Source: Oscillospiraceae bacterium
GTDB taxonomy: Bacteria > Bacillota > Clostridia > Oscillospirales > Acutalibacteraceae
NCBI GenBank assembly: GCA_003517915.1
Contig: DOZQ01000271.1
Coordinates: forward strand, 1,808 to 20,141
DNA length: 18,334 nucleotides
Reading direction: 5' to 3'
The notes beneath the pieces were generated by a model, which was given only the letters and a program-made list of their open reading frames with translations, was not told where the DNA came from and searched no databases. How positions within the stretch are numbered: position 1 is the first letter of the stretch; each line of letters starts with the position of its first letter. Of this stretch, positions 6,154 through 14,634 are shown piece after piece. A program made the position numbers and the translations under genes.

Positions 6154-7887
6154 TTATCTCCCAGAACTTGCCAGGCTTTTTTTGCGCTGGCAATATCTTT
6201 GTCTGGTTCGAAAAACATCATCGCATATTTCAAGCAACCGGTTTTTTACCATGACTTTCTCTCCTGCGTTCACAAAAATCTTGCTAATGACACCATGAAT
6301 AGGTGACGTTATCTCATTTTCCATCTTCATGGATTCACAAATAAGTAAAACATCACCCTTTTCAACAGCTTCCCCTTCTCGCTTGCATATTTTAACAACA
6401 GATCCTGACAATTGGGAAAAGATCATTGTTTTATTTGTCAAATTGTTTACTGAAAAATCAAAATCCAAGTAGCTATCATAATCCGGCTCGATTTCAGCAT
6501 TTAGCGATTCGCATGGCTCGACTCTAATTTCCGGCAAAGAGGCTGATTTGATTTCAGCTTTCCCCGTATTTTCTTTGCCACGATTTTTTAAGAACCGCTG
6601 TCCCACAGAATCGAAAAGAGAACAAGTCAGCAAGTCACAGTCGTTTTTAGCAATATTCCCATAAACTGATTCTACACTTTTCCACGTTGGAAAACGTTTT
6701 TTTGGGGTGACTCTACTTTTTCGCATGGCCAACTCAGTGCTGATTTCCGAGGGAATTTTTCCATATTCGCCATTAATGTAAGCTTGAACTTCTTTTGAAA
6801 CAGAAAAATAGTCAGTCCCATTTACCACGTTTAAAACAGCTTGATTGCTAACCATCTGGCTAAGAGGAGTAACAAGAGGCGGCCATCCCAGATCCTTTCG
6901 CACTTGCGGAATCTTGTCCATGACCTCATCATACTTGTCGAGACAACCTATTTCTTCCAATTGGCTGAGCATATTAGAATACATCCCGCCTGGGATTTGT
7001 GATTCTATTATTTCAGGAATTGTCGAAAGTGATTGGATATTAAGAATCCCGGATTTTTTATATTTATCTGCAACCTTTACAAAATGCGAGTTGACAGCGG
7101 TCTGATTTTCTTTTTTTAGACCGGTAGCTCTGCCCATGGATTCTGCGACATCTGATATAACTTCTGACGCGGGCTGAGACGCGCCGCCGGAAAAAGCTGA
7201 GATGGCTGTGTCTAAAACATCAATTCCAGCCTCAATAGCTTTAATATACGTCATATAAGCAAAACCGCTTGTGCAATGAGAATGCAAAATAACAGGAATT
7301 TTTAACTTTGATTTCAAGGAACTTATCAGGTCAAAGGCTGCTGTAGGAGATAAAATGCCTGACATATCTTTAATGCAAATTGATTTTGCACCGATAGATT
7401 CGTATTCAAGTGCCAGTTCGATAAATTTCTCAGAAGTATGCACAGGGCTTATTGTATAGCAAATGGCACAGGACGGGTGTGCTCCGTTGCTGTTTGTTTC
7501 ATCAACCGCAAGTTTTATGTTGTCAATATCATTCAGAGCATCAAAAATTCTTACAATATCAATCCCATTTTTTACGGATTCATAGATAAACTTGCGAACA
7601 ATCTCGTTTGAATAATGTTTGTATCCCAACAGGTTTTGACCGCGAAGAAGCATTTGCAGCTTTGTTTTCGGTACAAGTTTTCGTATGATTCGAAGGCGCT
7701 CCCACGGGTCTTCATTCAGAAAACGTATGCAGCTGTCAAAAGTTGCCCCACCCCAACATTCCAAAGAATAGTAGCCCGTTGCATCCATTCTGGGTAAAAT
7801 CTCTTCAAAATCCGAAATTTTCATGCGTGTCGCCATTAAGGATTGATTCCCGTCTCGCAGAACAGTTTCCGTAATTCCAAGTCGCAT
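6154..7887 (-). CDS. 5S-type carboxyltransferase (oxaloacetate/pyruvate) fused to a biotinyl domain
   Basis: A 577-residue protein resembling OadA and the transcarboxylase 5S subunit. The N-terminal TIM-barrel has the metal ligands expected for the family: D12 in LRDGNQS, H202 and H204 in LHSHC, and K173 in CIKDMSG, the lysine that is carbamylated in relatives. A helical PYC_OADA-type region follows (~290-420). Then comes a linker (~440-490) and a biotinyl domain (~490-550) with ESMKMEN, where K521 carries biotin. It would exchange CO2 between a 2-oxo acid such as oxaloacetate and biotin. ATG 7887 is preferred because AAAGGTGG sits seven bases upstream; GTG at 7899 is the longer alternative. 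It is immediately downstream of a 12S/PccB-like gene. About 17 residues of unusual basic tail follow the biotinyl domain. No membrane decarboxylase subunits are visible. Confidence 0.88.
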   Translation of the reverse strand: MRLGITETVLRDGNQSLMATRMKISDFEEILPRMDATGYYSLECWGGATFDSCIRFLNEDPWERLRIIRKLVPKTKLQMLLRGQNLLGYKHYSNEIVRKFIYESVKNGIDIVRIFDALNDIDNIKLAVDETNSNGAHPSCAICYTISPVHTSEKFIELALEYESIGAKSICIKDMSGILSPTAAFDLISSLKSKLKIPVILHSHCTSGFAYMTYIKAIEAGIDVLDTAISAFSGGASQPASEVISDVAESMGRATGLKKENQTAVNSHFVKVADKYKKSGILNIQSLSTIPEIIESQIPGGMYSNMLSQLEEIGCLDKYDEVMDKIPQVRKDLGWPPLVTPLSQMVSNQAVLNVVNGTDYFSVSKEVQAYINGEYGKIPSEISTELAMRKSRVTPKKRFPTWKSVESVYGNIAKNDCDLLTCSLFDSVGQRFLKNRGKENTGKAEIKSASLPEIRVEPCESLNAEIEPDYDSYLDFDFSVNNLTNKTMIFSQLSGSVVKICKREGEAVEKGDVLLICESMKMENEITSPIHGVISKIFVNAGEKVMVKNRLLEICDDVFRTRQRYCQRKKSLASSGR

Positions 7888-7901
7888 GATATATACCACC
7901 T

Positions 7902-9404
7902 TTATAACGGGATGTTCCCGTGTTTCTTTTTTCCGCTTGTATTTATTGTTTTTGATTTAAGCGCGATTATATCTTCAAAAATTCGTTGGCGCAAATCGCA
8001 CAATTCTATCAACTCATCAACAAAACCTTCTTTGAGAGCCACATCTGCGTTCATGAAATTCTTTTTATATTCTTCAAGCTTTTCTTTTAGCAAGGCTTGT
8101 TTTTCTTCCGTGTCACTTACTTTCGAAAGTTCTTCTTTGTAATAAATCGGTACGGCACCCTGCGCACCCATAACGGCGATTTGCGCGGTTGGAAGAGCAT
8201 AGACATAATCCGCGCCCAGATGCTTGCTGCCCATTGCGATATATGCCCCACCGTATGCTTTACGGAGAACTGCCGTGATTTTCGGAACTGTGGATTCGGA
8301 ATACGCAAAGAGCAGTTTTGCCCCATGGCGAATTATACCGCTGTGTTCCTGACCAATCCCCGGCAAATATCCGGGAGTGTCAACCAGCGTTACAATCGGA
8401 ATATTGAAACAATCACAGAAACGGATGAATCTCGCGGCTTTATCGCTGGAATCTATAGTAATCGCTCCGCCCAACTCCAATGGCTGATTTGCGACAATCC
8501 CTACGGTAATACCAGAAACTTTAGCAAAACCGACAACAATGGATGCGGCAAAGGCATCCCATATTTCAAAAAAGCTGTTATCATCCGCAATGATATCGAT
8601 AACCGATTTTAGGTCGTATGGTTTTTGCGGATCATTTGGCATGCAGTCGTCGCTTACATAGGATTTTTGAACAAATTTATTCTTTGTAATATTTTCGTCA
8701 AAGCAATTTGCCGGCAACATCTCAACTAAATTTCGCAAGGCTTTAAAAAGATCTTTCTCATTATGAAAAACGCGGTGAACGCACCCGGAAGTTTCGTTGT
8801 GTATGGTGGCTCCGCCCAATTCCTGGTTCGTGCAGATTTCGCCAGTAGCATTTTTAACGACTTCCGCTCCCGTTATAAACATATAACTGATGTGTTGCAC
8901 CATAAAAGCAAAATCGGTTATAGCGGGTGAATAAGCCGCCGCACCGGCGCAGGGACCGACCGTGACAGAAAACTGTGGGATCAACCCTGAGGCAAGAGTA
9001 TTCTGGTGCATCATATCCCCGCAACCGGCCAGGGCATTTATTCCTTCGTCTATCCTCGCGCCGCCCGAGTCGTATATGCCGATAACAGGACATTTAGTTT
9101 CGATTGCGATTTTAATAATTCTGGCAATTTTTTCGCCATGCCGTCTGCCTATTGTACCACCTTTTACAGTGAAATCCTGTGAATATATGTATACGGTTTT
9201 TCCCCTTATTTTCCCGCGCCCGGTTATCACACCGTCATAAGGGACAGCTTGTCCGTTTCCGCAGGAACAGTGGGAATAATCCGACATGGCTCTGCTGATT
9301 TCGCGAAATGTACCCTGATCAACAAGCATCTGTATCCGCTCTATCGCATGATATTTATTTTTACTGTGTTGTTTTTCTATTTTATACTTGTAAATAAGTA
9401 CCAT
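7902..9404 (-). CDS. Acyl-CoA carboxyltransferase, PccB / transcarboxylase 12S type
   Basis: About 500 residues from ATG 9404, the usual length for this family. Both crotonase-like halves are present. The N-terminal half has SGGARIDEG (~113-121) and GPCAGAAAYSP (~150-160). The C-terminal half has DTPGYLPGIGQE, then KAYGGAYIAMGSKHLGAD and VMGAQGAV. These form the oxyanion holes and the CoA and biotin pockets that move a carboxyl group between carboxybiotin and an acyl-CoA. The substrate (acetyl-, propionyl- or another acyl-CoA) cannot be told by eye. The start is ambiguous: AGAGGAG touches ATG 9404, and ATG 9422 or the longer frame to 9476 are alternatives. It overlaps the ligase stop (9382) by about 23 bases and is followed within 15 bases by the 5S-biotinyl gene, so the two likely form one enzyme. 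Confidence 0.9.
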   Translation of the reverse strand: MVLIYKYKIEKQHSKNKYHAIERIQMLVDQGTFREISRAMSDYSHCSCGNGQAVPYDGVITGRGKIRGKTVYIYSQDFTVKGGTIGRRHGEKIARIIKIAIETKCPVIGIYDSGGARIDEGINALAGCGDMMHQNTLASGLIPQFSVTVGPCAGAAAYSPAITDFAFMVQHISYMFITGAEVVKNATGEICTNQELGGATIHNETSGCVHRVFHNEKDLFKALRNLVEMLPANCFDENITKNKFVQKSYVSDDCMPNDPQKPYDLKSVIDIIADDNSFFEIWDAFAASIVVGFAKVSGITVGIVANQPLELGGAITIDSSDKAARFIRFCDCFNIPIVTLVDTPGYLPGIGQEHSGIIRHGAKLLFAYSESTVPKITAVLRKAYGGAYIAMGSKHLGADYVYALPTAQIAVMGAQGAVPIYYKEELSKVSDTEEKQALLKEKLEEYKKNFMNADVALKEGFVDELIELCDLRQRIFEDIIALKSKTINTSGKKKHGNIPL

Positions 9405-11061
9405 CTCCTCTTTCGTTGACATAACGTTTAATTTTGCCCAAAGCGGTTTTCTCAAAGTCTCTGGACACAATTTCAATTTGTTTTATATGTTTATACGGCG
9501 GCAGGGAAAGATTCAGTTTTTTTATCTGTGCTTTCAGAGCCAACTGTACGTCAGTTACGCCGATTTCCGCCGCGTGTTCAAGGTCGGGGAAAATTTTCGC
9601 GGTTAAAAGGGATTGACCGTTTTTTTCATCGCAGACTACAAAAACAGACTTCACCAGCGATTGCTTCTCCAATGGGACTTCCAGTTCCTCCGGGCATATG
9701 TTGTTGCCGTCGCCCAAGATGATCAGATTTTTTTTGCGCCCAGTAATAAAGAGATAGCCCTCATCATCAAAATAGCCCAAATCTCCGGTTTTGAAATATC
9801 CGTCCTCGAAAGCGGAAGCGGATGCTTTTTCATTTTTGTAATAGCCTTTCATTACGGCATCACCTTTGACGCAGATTTCGCCGTTAACGATTTTTATCTC
9901 GCAGCCGGAAATAGCCGTTCCGACACTTCCCAGTTTTATGGCATGTGGCGGATTTAACGACAAAACAGGTGAGCATTCCGTTATTCCATAGCCGTTTAAA
10001 AAGATTATACCAAGTTCCTCAAATCTCGTGACCATCTCCGGCTCCAAAAAAGCTCCGCCAGATATTATGATATTTAGTTTTCCGCCAAAGCCCGCAATAA
10101 CACTTTTAAAAAGAACATGCCGAAGATCAATTTTAATTTTACGCAAAAAATTGCTTAGACGAATCATCTTTTTCAAAAGTCCATCTTTGTTGTTTTTGGA
10201 CGCTTCTGACCAAATGCGTTTATACAAACCGTCCGCAATCATGGGAACCACAATCATCATCATAGGCTTAAAGCGTTTCATGTTTTCCGAAAACTGTTTT
10301 ATACCGCCGCCCATAATCAAAGTCATTCCATAGTAAAGCTGAGTGAAAACGCTGGCGGTGAGACAAAACATATGGTGCGGCGGCAAAATCGGGATCTCCA
10401 CACCTGTCGGATACATATCGTTTTTCATTGAAGCTATGCAGCCATTAACATCGGCGCAAATATTTTTGTGTGACAGCATTACAATTTTGCTGATGTCAGT
10501 GGTACCGGAGGTAAAAACCATCATGGCTGTTTTGTCCGGGTCTATATCCTGAAATTCAACGCCGCTGTCCTCGCGGTTCAGATACCCTCTCAAATTTTCG
10601 AAACCATCCAACTCGCCAAAGCTGATATACAGTGACAGCCCTGGCAGCAGCTTTTTAAGTTCTCTTGCTTTTTCTATACTTTTGCGATCTTTGGCATCAA
10701 TCGCCAAAACTTTGATATCGGCATGTTTTGCCTGTTCCGCCAGATTCTCGGCACTATAATCTTTGTCGAGGGGAACCACGACGCCACCGGAAGACGTCAC
10801 CCCGAAAAAAAGCGAAATCCACTCCCTGCTTATTTCCCCTATGATGGCCACATGCGCGCCGTTTAGCTTAGCAGAGGTAAGTCTGCTTGATATGTTTCGA
10901 ATATCTGTCCAAAGCTGAGCATATGTCGTTTCAGTAATACCGCCGCCTTCATTGGATTTTATCGCAGTCAAATCTTTGTGCCACAGATAGAAGAAATTCG
11001 CCAACTGTGGGAATGTTTGAAAACGCCCAAGTCCTTTGTCATAGTTCCATTTTCTTTCCAA
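9382..11061 (-). CDS. AMP-forming acyl-CoA/acyl-ACP synthetase (ANL superfamily)
   Basis: It activates a carboxylic acid as acyl-AMP and transfers it to CoA or a carrier-protein arm. From TTG 11061 it is 559 residues; that TTG lies four bases after the ACP stop with CGGAG upstream. ATG 11100 or 11121 would overlap the ACP gene by 35-56 bases and lack a good site. Motifs: P-loop FTSGTTDISK (183-192), YGITE (358-362), TGDLGYFDDEGYLFITGR (425-442) and the catalytic lysine in TALGKIKRY (K543). The P-loop is unusual, with Asp189 where Gly is normal in TSGTTGxPK. The overall pattern is closest to long-chain fatty acyl ligases. Direct coupling to an ACP gene suggests it loads that protein, which is inference. 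Confidence 0.9.
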   Translation of the reverse strand: MERKWNYDKGLGRFQTFPQLANFFYLWHKDLTAIKSNEGGGITETTYAQLWTDIRNISSRLTSAKLNGAHVAIIGEISREWISLFFGVTSSGGVVVPLDKDYSAENLAEQAKHADIKVLAIDAKDRKSIEKARELKKLLPGLSLYISFGELDGFENLRGYLNREDSGVEFQDIDPDKTAMMVFTSGTTDISKIVMLSHKNICADVNGCIASMKNDMYPTGVEIPILPPHHMFCLTASVFTQLYYGMTLIMGGGIKQFSENMKRFKPMMMIVVPMIADGLYKRIWSEASKNNKDGLLKKMIRLSNFLRKIKIDLRHVLFKSVIAGFGGKLNIIISGGAFLEPEMVTRFEELGIIFLNGYGITECSPVLSLNPPHAIKLGSVGTAISGCEIKIVNGEICVKGDAVMKGYYKNEKASASAFEDGYFKTGDLGYFDDEGYLFITGRKKNLIILGDGNNICPEELEVPLEKQSLVKSVFVVCDEKNGQSLLTAKIFPDLEHAAEIGVTDVQLALKAQIKKLNLSLPPYKHIKQIEIVSRDFEKTALGKIKRYVNERGDGTYLQV

Positions 11062-11065
11062 AAAA

Positions 11066-11320
11066 TCACAACTCCGTTTCTTGTCTTTTTTCACAGACAT
11101 AATCAACCACATCGGAAACAACCGTCATATATCTGAAATCATTCTCGTCCGCTTCAATATCAAATATTGCTTCGACTTTCAAACACATCTCCACAAGTTC
11201 ATATGAGTTTAGCCCAAGATCGGTAAGCAAACCGCTCTCCCCGGTGATTGCGAGGTTTTGAAGGCCGTTTTCGGCTTTAAGATATTCTATTATTTGTTCC
11301 AATATCTCATTTTTCTCCAT
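11066..11320 (-). CDS. Acyl carrier protein
   Basis: An 84-residue acidic, helical carrier protein. The phosphopantetheine attachment motif is LGLNSYELVEMC with Ser39; asparagine precedes the serine instead of the aspartate of the housekeeping DSL motif, which fits a specialised ACP. ATG 11320 is chosen because the Pfam-like ACP fold begins there and AGAGGGG lies about 10 bases upstream; the longer frame from 11377 adds an unconvincing leader. It precedes the acyl ligase by four bases, and a phosphopantetheinyl transferase closes the same array. It would hold the acyl intermediate as a thioester in the cytosol. Between it and the upstream ABC gene is a gap of about 150 bases with no gene I can support. 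Confidence 0.92.
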   Translation of the reverse strand: MEKNEILEQIIEYLKAENGLQNLAITGESGLLTDLGLNSYELVEMCLKVEAIFDIEADENDFRYMTVVSDVVDYVCEKRQETEL

Positions 11321-11467
11321 GATAAAAATACCCCTCTCGGCAGACCTTAAATACTGATGGTATTTTTTGTCTGACACTTTTTCTATTATTTTCGCAAGCT
11401 ATAATCAAATTGACCTCATAAAAGACGCTGTTTATCCTTTTTAAGCAGTCTGAGCAACAAAAGCACA

Positions 11468-12229
11468 CTAAACGCTTCTGGCATGAAGCCATTCTGAAAG
11501 GCGGGATTCCCTTTGATTTAGGGAACTGTCATCGTATTTGCCCAGAAGAATTTCACTTTCTATTTTACCGTCCAGCATGCATATAATCCGCTCGGCTCTG
11601 GCGGCGACCTTAACGTCATGGGTAACAATAAGTATACTGCCGCCTCTTTCCTTGTTTATCGAGATTAGGATATCCATTATTTCATTGCCGGCAATGGTAT
11701 TCAGCGCACCCGTCGGCTCATCACCAAAAATCATTTTGGGGTTGTTGATAAGCGCCCGGCAAATCCCCGCTCTTTGGAGTTGTCCGCCGGAGACTTCGTT
11801 TATATCCCTTTTAGCCAAATCTTCTATTCCGGTTTTGCGCAGCAACCCCATGGCTCGGAATTTCACCGATTCCTTACTCTCACCGCCTTTTTGCAGTGCG
11901 GGAAGCATGACGTTATCCAAAACGGTTAGGTTTTTGATGAGGAAAATATTTTGAAAAATAAACCCCATATCCGAAAGTCTTATGGCGGCCAGACATGTAT
12001 CCGCTTTCCCAGAAATTTCTTGACCGTCAAAAGTCACTCTTCCCGAATCCACGCTATCCATCCCACTGACACAGTAAAGCAAAGTAGATTTACCGCTACC
12101 ACTGGGTCCCATTATTGCTGCGAATTCACCTTCTCGGACAGTGAGAGAAACATCCTTTAAAACCATTTGTCTGACCTTGCCATCACCATAGGATTTGTTT
12201 ACGCCCAAAGTTTGTAGTATGTCCCTCAT
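11468..12229 (-). CDS. ABC transporter ATP-binding protein (MacB/LolD-like)
   Basis: A 253-residue ATPase with all the core motifs: Walker A GPSGSGKST (41-49), Q-loop IFQN (Q93), signature VSGGQLQRAG (146-155), Walker B MIFGDEPTGALN (166-177) and switch His204 in IVTHD. The TGALN D-loop and the sequence order are typical of the MacB/LolD/BceA branch that powers FtsX-type permeases. ATG 12229 is preferred, with AAAAGGA about 10 bases upstream; a GTG at 12238 in the same frame is too close to that site. The permease gene ends eight to eighteen bases upstream, so the two form one transporter. The position inside the acyl array suggests export of, or protection from, its product. Substrate is not readable. 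Confidence 0.94.
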   Translation of the reverse strand: MRDILQTLGVNKSYGDGKVRQMVLKDVSLTVREGEFAAIMGPSGSGKSTLLYCVSGMDSVDSGRVTFDGQEISGKADTCLAAIRLSDMGFIFQNIFLIKNLTVLDNVMLPALQKGGESKESVKFRAMGLLRKTGIEDLAKRDINEVSGGQLQRAGICRALINNPKMIFGDEPTGALNTIAGNEIMDILISINKERGGSILIVTHDVKVAARAERIICMLDGKIESEILLGKYDDSSLNQRESRLSEWLHARSV

Positions 12230-12246
12230 TTTTAGCACATCCTTTT

Positions 12247-14571
12247 TTAGTGATTAACAGTAAAGCTGCTGTCAGAACGTCTGCATACTGCTGCACAGAC
12301 CGTTCCAATGAATATAAATAGGAAAAGCGGTATGGTTAAATATGTAATGATAGGGTTTGTTTCAAAACTCACCTTGGAGGCGCCCATCATTCCTGCCAAA
12401 CCGCTGACAAGACCCTCGCCCAAAGTGTTTGATGCTATTGTCCCAATGATTATTCCCAACGCCAGCATCGTCAATATCCTCGCAAGATATTGCCTCTCTA
12501 TGTCTTTCAGTGAAAAACCTACTGCTCTCATCGCTGCTATCTCCCGTCCGTCGGAAACTATCAGCATATAGGCAAACATGACGGTTATCACCGCCAAAAC
12601 TATCGCCGCCAGAAACATCCCCAATATGGCGGCAGAAAATACCGCTTCCATAAATGCGCCAAGGTTTTGTGATTTATAGCTATCTGGTGAGTTTACCTTT
12701 ATTGCCAAAAATTCAGAGCGGTATTCTGCAAGTTTGTCTTTTATTGATACGCCGTCCTTCAGCCCCAGATTTATAGTGAACCAAAGCGGCGTGCCTTCGG
12801 TCAATACCGATTCCATTTTGGCGGTTTTGCCTCCATTGGTTATATCCTGATAAATCCCGCTGACAGTCAGATTTTCCTCTGCCCCTTCACCAATTAGGGA
12901 AATGTGGTCGCCCACATTTTTTTTAAACTCATCTGAATTTGAAACCGAGAGCGCTATCTCCCCTTTCTCCGGGGCTTTGCCGCTGAGGTATGACAACGGG
13001 AAAATATTTTGATCCCCGGATTCAATATTTATCCCGGTGACGATACCGTCCACATCTGTGGTTTTGTAACGGCAGGTAGAAAGGCTCTGCAGCTTTTCCA
13101 CATCGTCATCGCTTTTAGCGTAATCAAGCACCGCTGTCAGTATCTCATCGGTGTTTTGGGCATTGGGGATATCCAGCCTTATGTCCGATTTCCCGATCCC
13201 CATATAAGTGATAAAGTTTGGTGAATCAATGGTAGTGTAAAGATTATAGGGGGTAAGCATAATGAAAACACCAAGCACAAAGACTATTAGCAGCGTTGCG
13301 TATGTTTTACGCCTTATGGCCAAATCTCTGAATCCCAGATAAAAATTCATATTCCCGAAGCGACTGCTCAACGGCAAAAGTCTTGCGCGTGATTTCTTTT
13401 TGTCCCGCCCGTTTCCTGTCAAAGCTTTTACGGGAGTGATTTTCTTTAAAGCCCGCAGTACTGACATACAAAACAGGATGAAAAAGCCAAAAAGCAACAT
13501 TGTCAAAAGCAAAGCAACAATAAACGAAAGCACCCCCGAACCACCGCCGCCAAAGTAAAGGTCAACTCCTCCGGACAAAATCCCGGCAACCACAGGTGAA
13601 AACACCAGTCCGGCCAGGCAGGCGGCGGCGCCCATAATCGCATACTTTGAGATATAAAGGCGGCGTATATTTTTATAGGGCATACCTATTGCCTTCATCA
13701 CACCGATTTCTTCATAATCCTCCTGAATTGCGGCTATCATAGCAAAACGCAGGCACAAAAGAGATATTGCCACCAACAGCATACTTATCAGCAGTATGAT
13801 GAGCGCTATCATGCCCTCGGAAAGTGCGTTCAGCATAACAAACGAGTTATAGTCTACCGAGGGACCCATGGAGGGCATTCCTTCGTCAGCGTAAATGTCT
13901 GAAATACGACTGACCGCATCGGGATCCTTTAATCTGAACCCTATCAGATATTCAGGCTCTGCTATTGATTCCAGCGCAATGTAATCGCTCTCGTTTATCA
14001 AAAACCGTTTTGATGTTATAAACGATGAATTCATTTGTGAATCTCTGATAAAAACCGAGACCATAAATTTTTTCGAAGTGTTGCCGCTTTTTATCTCAAC
14101 TGTATCACCCAGCGTTAATCCCGACGTTTCCTTGTAATAAACTGGCACGCCGATTTCTCCTGCCGCCACCTTCGCCACTTCGTTGTTTAAATCCAGCAGG
14201 AAATCAAATTTCTCGTTTTGTGTCACAAATGAATTGTCCATGGAGTTCCCGGTTTGAGCTTCCAGAGGATCCCCCCAATAAATATTGCTTGAAGGAACAT
14301 TCAGCATCTTTACGGCTTGGAAGCTTTCGAGCAAATCCGCGTGTTTCTCGGCAAAAACAGTAACCTCGCTTTTATTAAGTTCGCCAGAATGCATTTGTAT
14401 GAGATGCGGAGTTTTGGCTTCCTCCGCCATTTTGCTTATCCCTGAAAACAGCGAAACGACAGTTTCCCCGCTAGCCGCTATCAATAGCGCTGATAGAAAG
14501 ATAAACAAAAACACGCAAATCAGCACGCCTTTTTCTCGTTTAAAATATTTATTCAGCATAGTAAAAACCAT
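12247..14571 (-). CDS. FtsX-family ABC permease with two FtsX domains
   Basis: A 774-residue membrane protein with eight predicted helices by eye: ~14-34, 254-283, 311-334, 347-374, 423-441, 643-673, 698-727 and 740-763. Two large extracytoplasmic domains lie at ~35-250 and ~442-640. The two FtsX cytoplasmic motifs, EIGVMKAIGMP (288-298) and EIAAMRAVGFS (677-687), mark an internal duplication. This layout is that of permeases for lipoprotein release, antimicrobial peptide resistance or peptide export, which act by mechanotransmission instead of forming a channel. The start is supported by AAAGGAG seven bases upstream. Its ATPase partner follows directly. No histidine kinase or response regulator is beside it, unlike typical BceAB loci. 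Confidence 0.92.
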   Translation of the reverse strand: MVFTMLNKYFKREKGVLICVFLFIFLSALLIAASGETVVSLFSGISKMAEEAKTPHLIQMHSGELNKSEVTVFAEKHADLLESFQAVKMLNVPSSNIYWGDPLEAQTGNSMDNSFVTQNEKFDFLLDLNNEVAKVAAGEIGVPVYYKETSGLTLGDTVEIKSGNTSKKFMVSVFIRDSQMNSSFITSKRFLINESDYIALESIAEPEYLIGFRLKDPDAVSRISDIYADEGMPSMGPSVDYNSFVMLNALSEGMIALIILLISMLLVAISLLCLRFAMIAAIQEDYEEIGVMKAIGMPYKNIRRLYISKYAIMGAAACLAGLVFSPVVAGILSGGVDLYFGGGGSGVLSFIVALLLTMLLFGFFILFCMSVLRALKKITPVKALTGNGRDKKKSRARLLPLSSRFGNMNFYLGFRDLAIRRKTYATLLIVFVLGVFIMLTPYNLYTTIDSPNFITYMGIGKSDIRLDIPNAQNTDEILTAVLDYAKSDDDVEKLQSLSTCRYKTTDVDGIVTGINIESGDQNIFPLSYLSGKAPEKGEIALSVSNSDEFKKNVGDHISLIGEGAEENLTVSGIYQDITNGGKTAKMESVLTEGTPLWFTINLGLKDGVSIKDKLAEYRSEFLAIKVNSPDSYKSQNLGAFMEAVFSAAILGMFLAAIVLAVITVMFAYMLIVSDGREIAAMRAVGFSLKDIERQYLARILTMLALGIIIGTIASNTLGEGLVSGLAGMMGASKVSFETNPIITYLTIPLFLFIFIGTVCAAVCRRSDSSFTVNH

Positions 14572-14634
14572 GTGTTTTCTCCTTTCTCGGATAAACTGAT
14601 GATAATGTCTTTATAGCAGCTACTTCTCGCCTGC

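Noticed and set aside
8097..8612. 171-codon plus frame inside the carboxyltransferase gene
   Set aside because: Antisense shadow of conserved crotonase-fold motifs.
11307..11492. 61-codon minus frame between the ABC ATPase and ACP genes
   Set aside because: Overlaps both genes in another frame and resembles no protein family.
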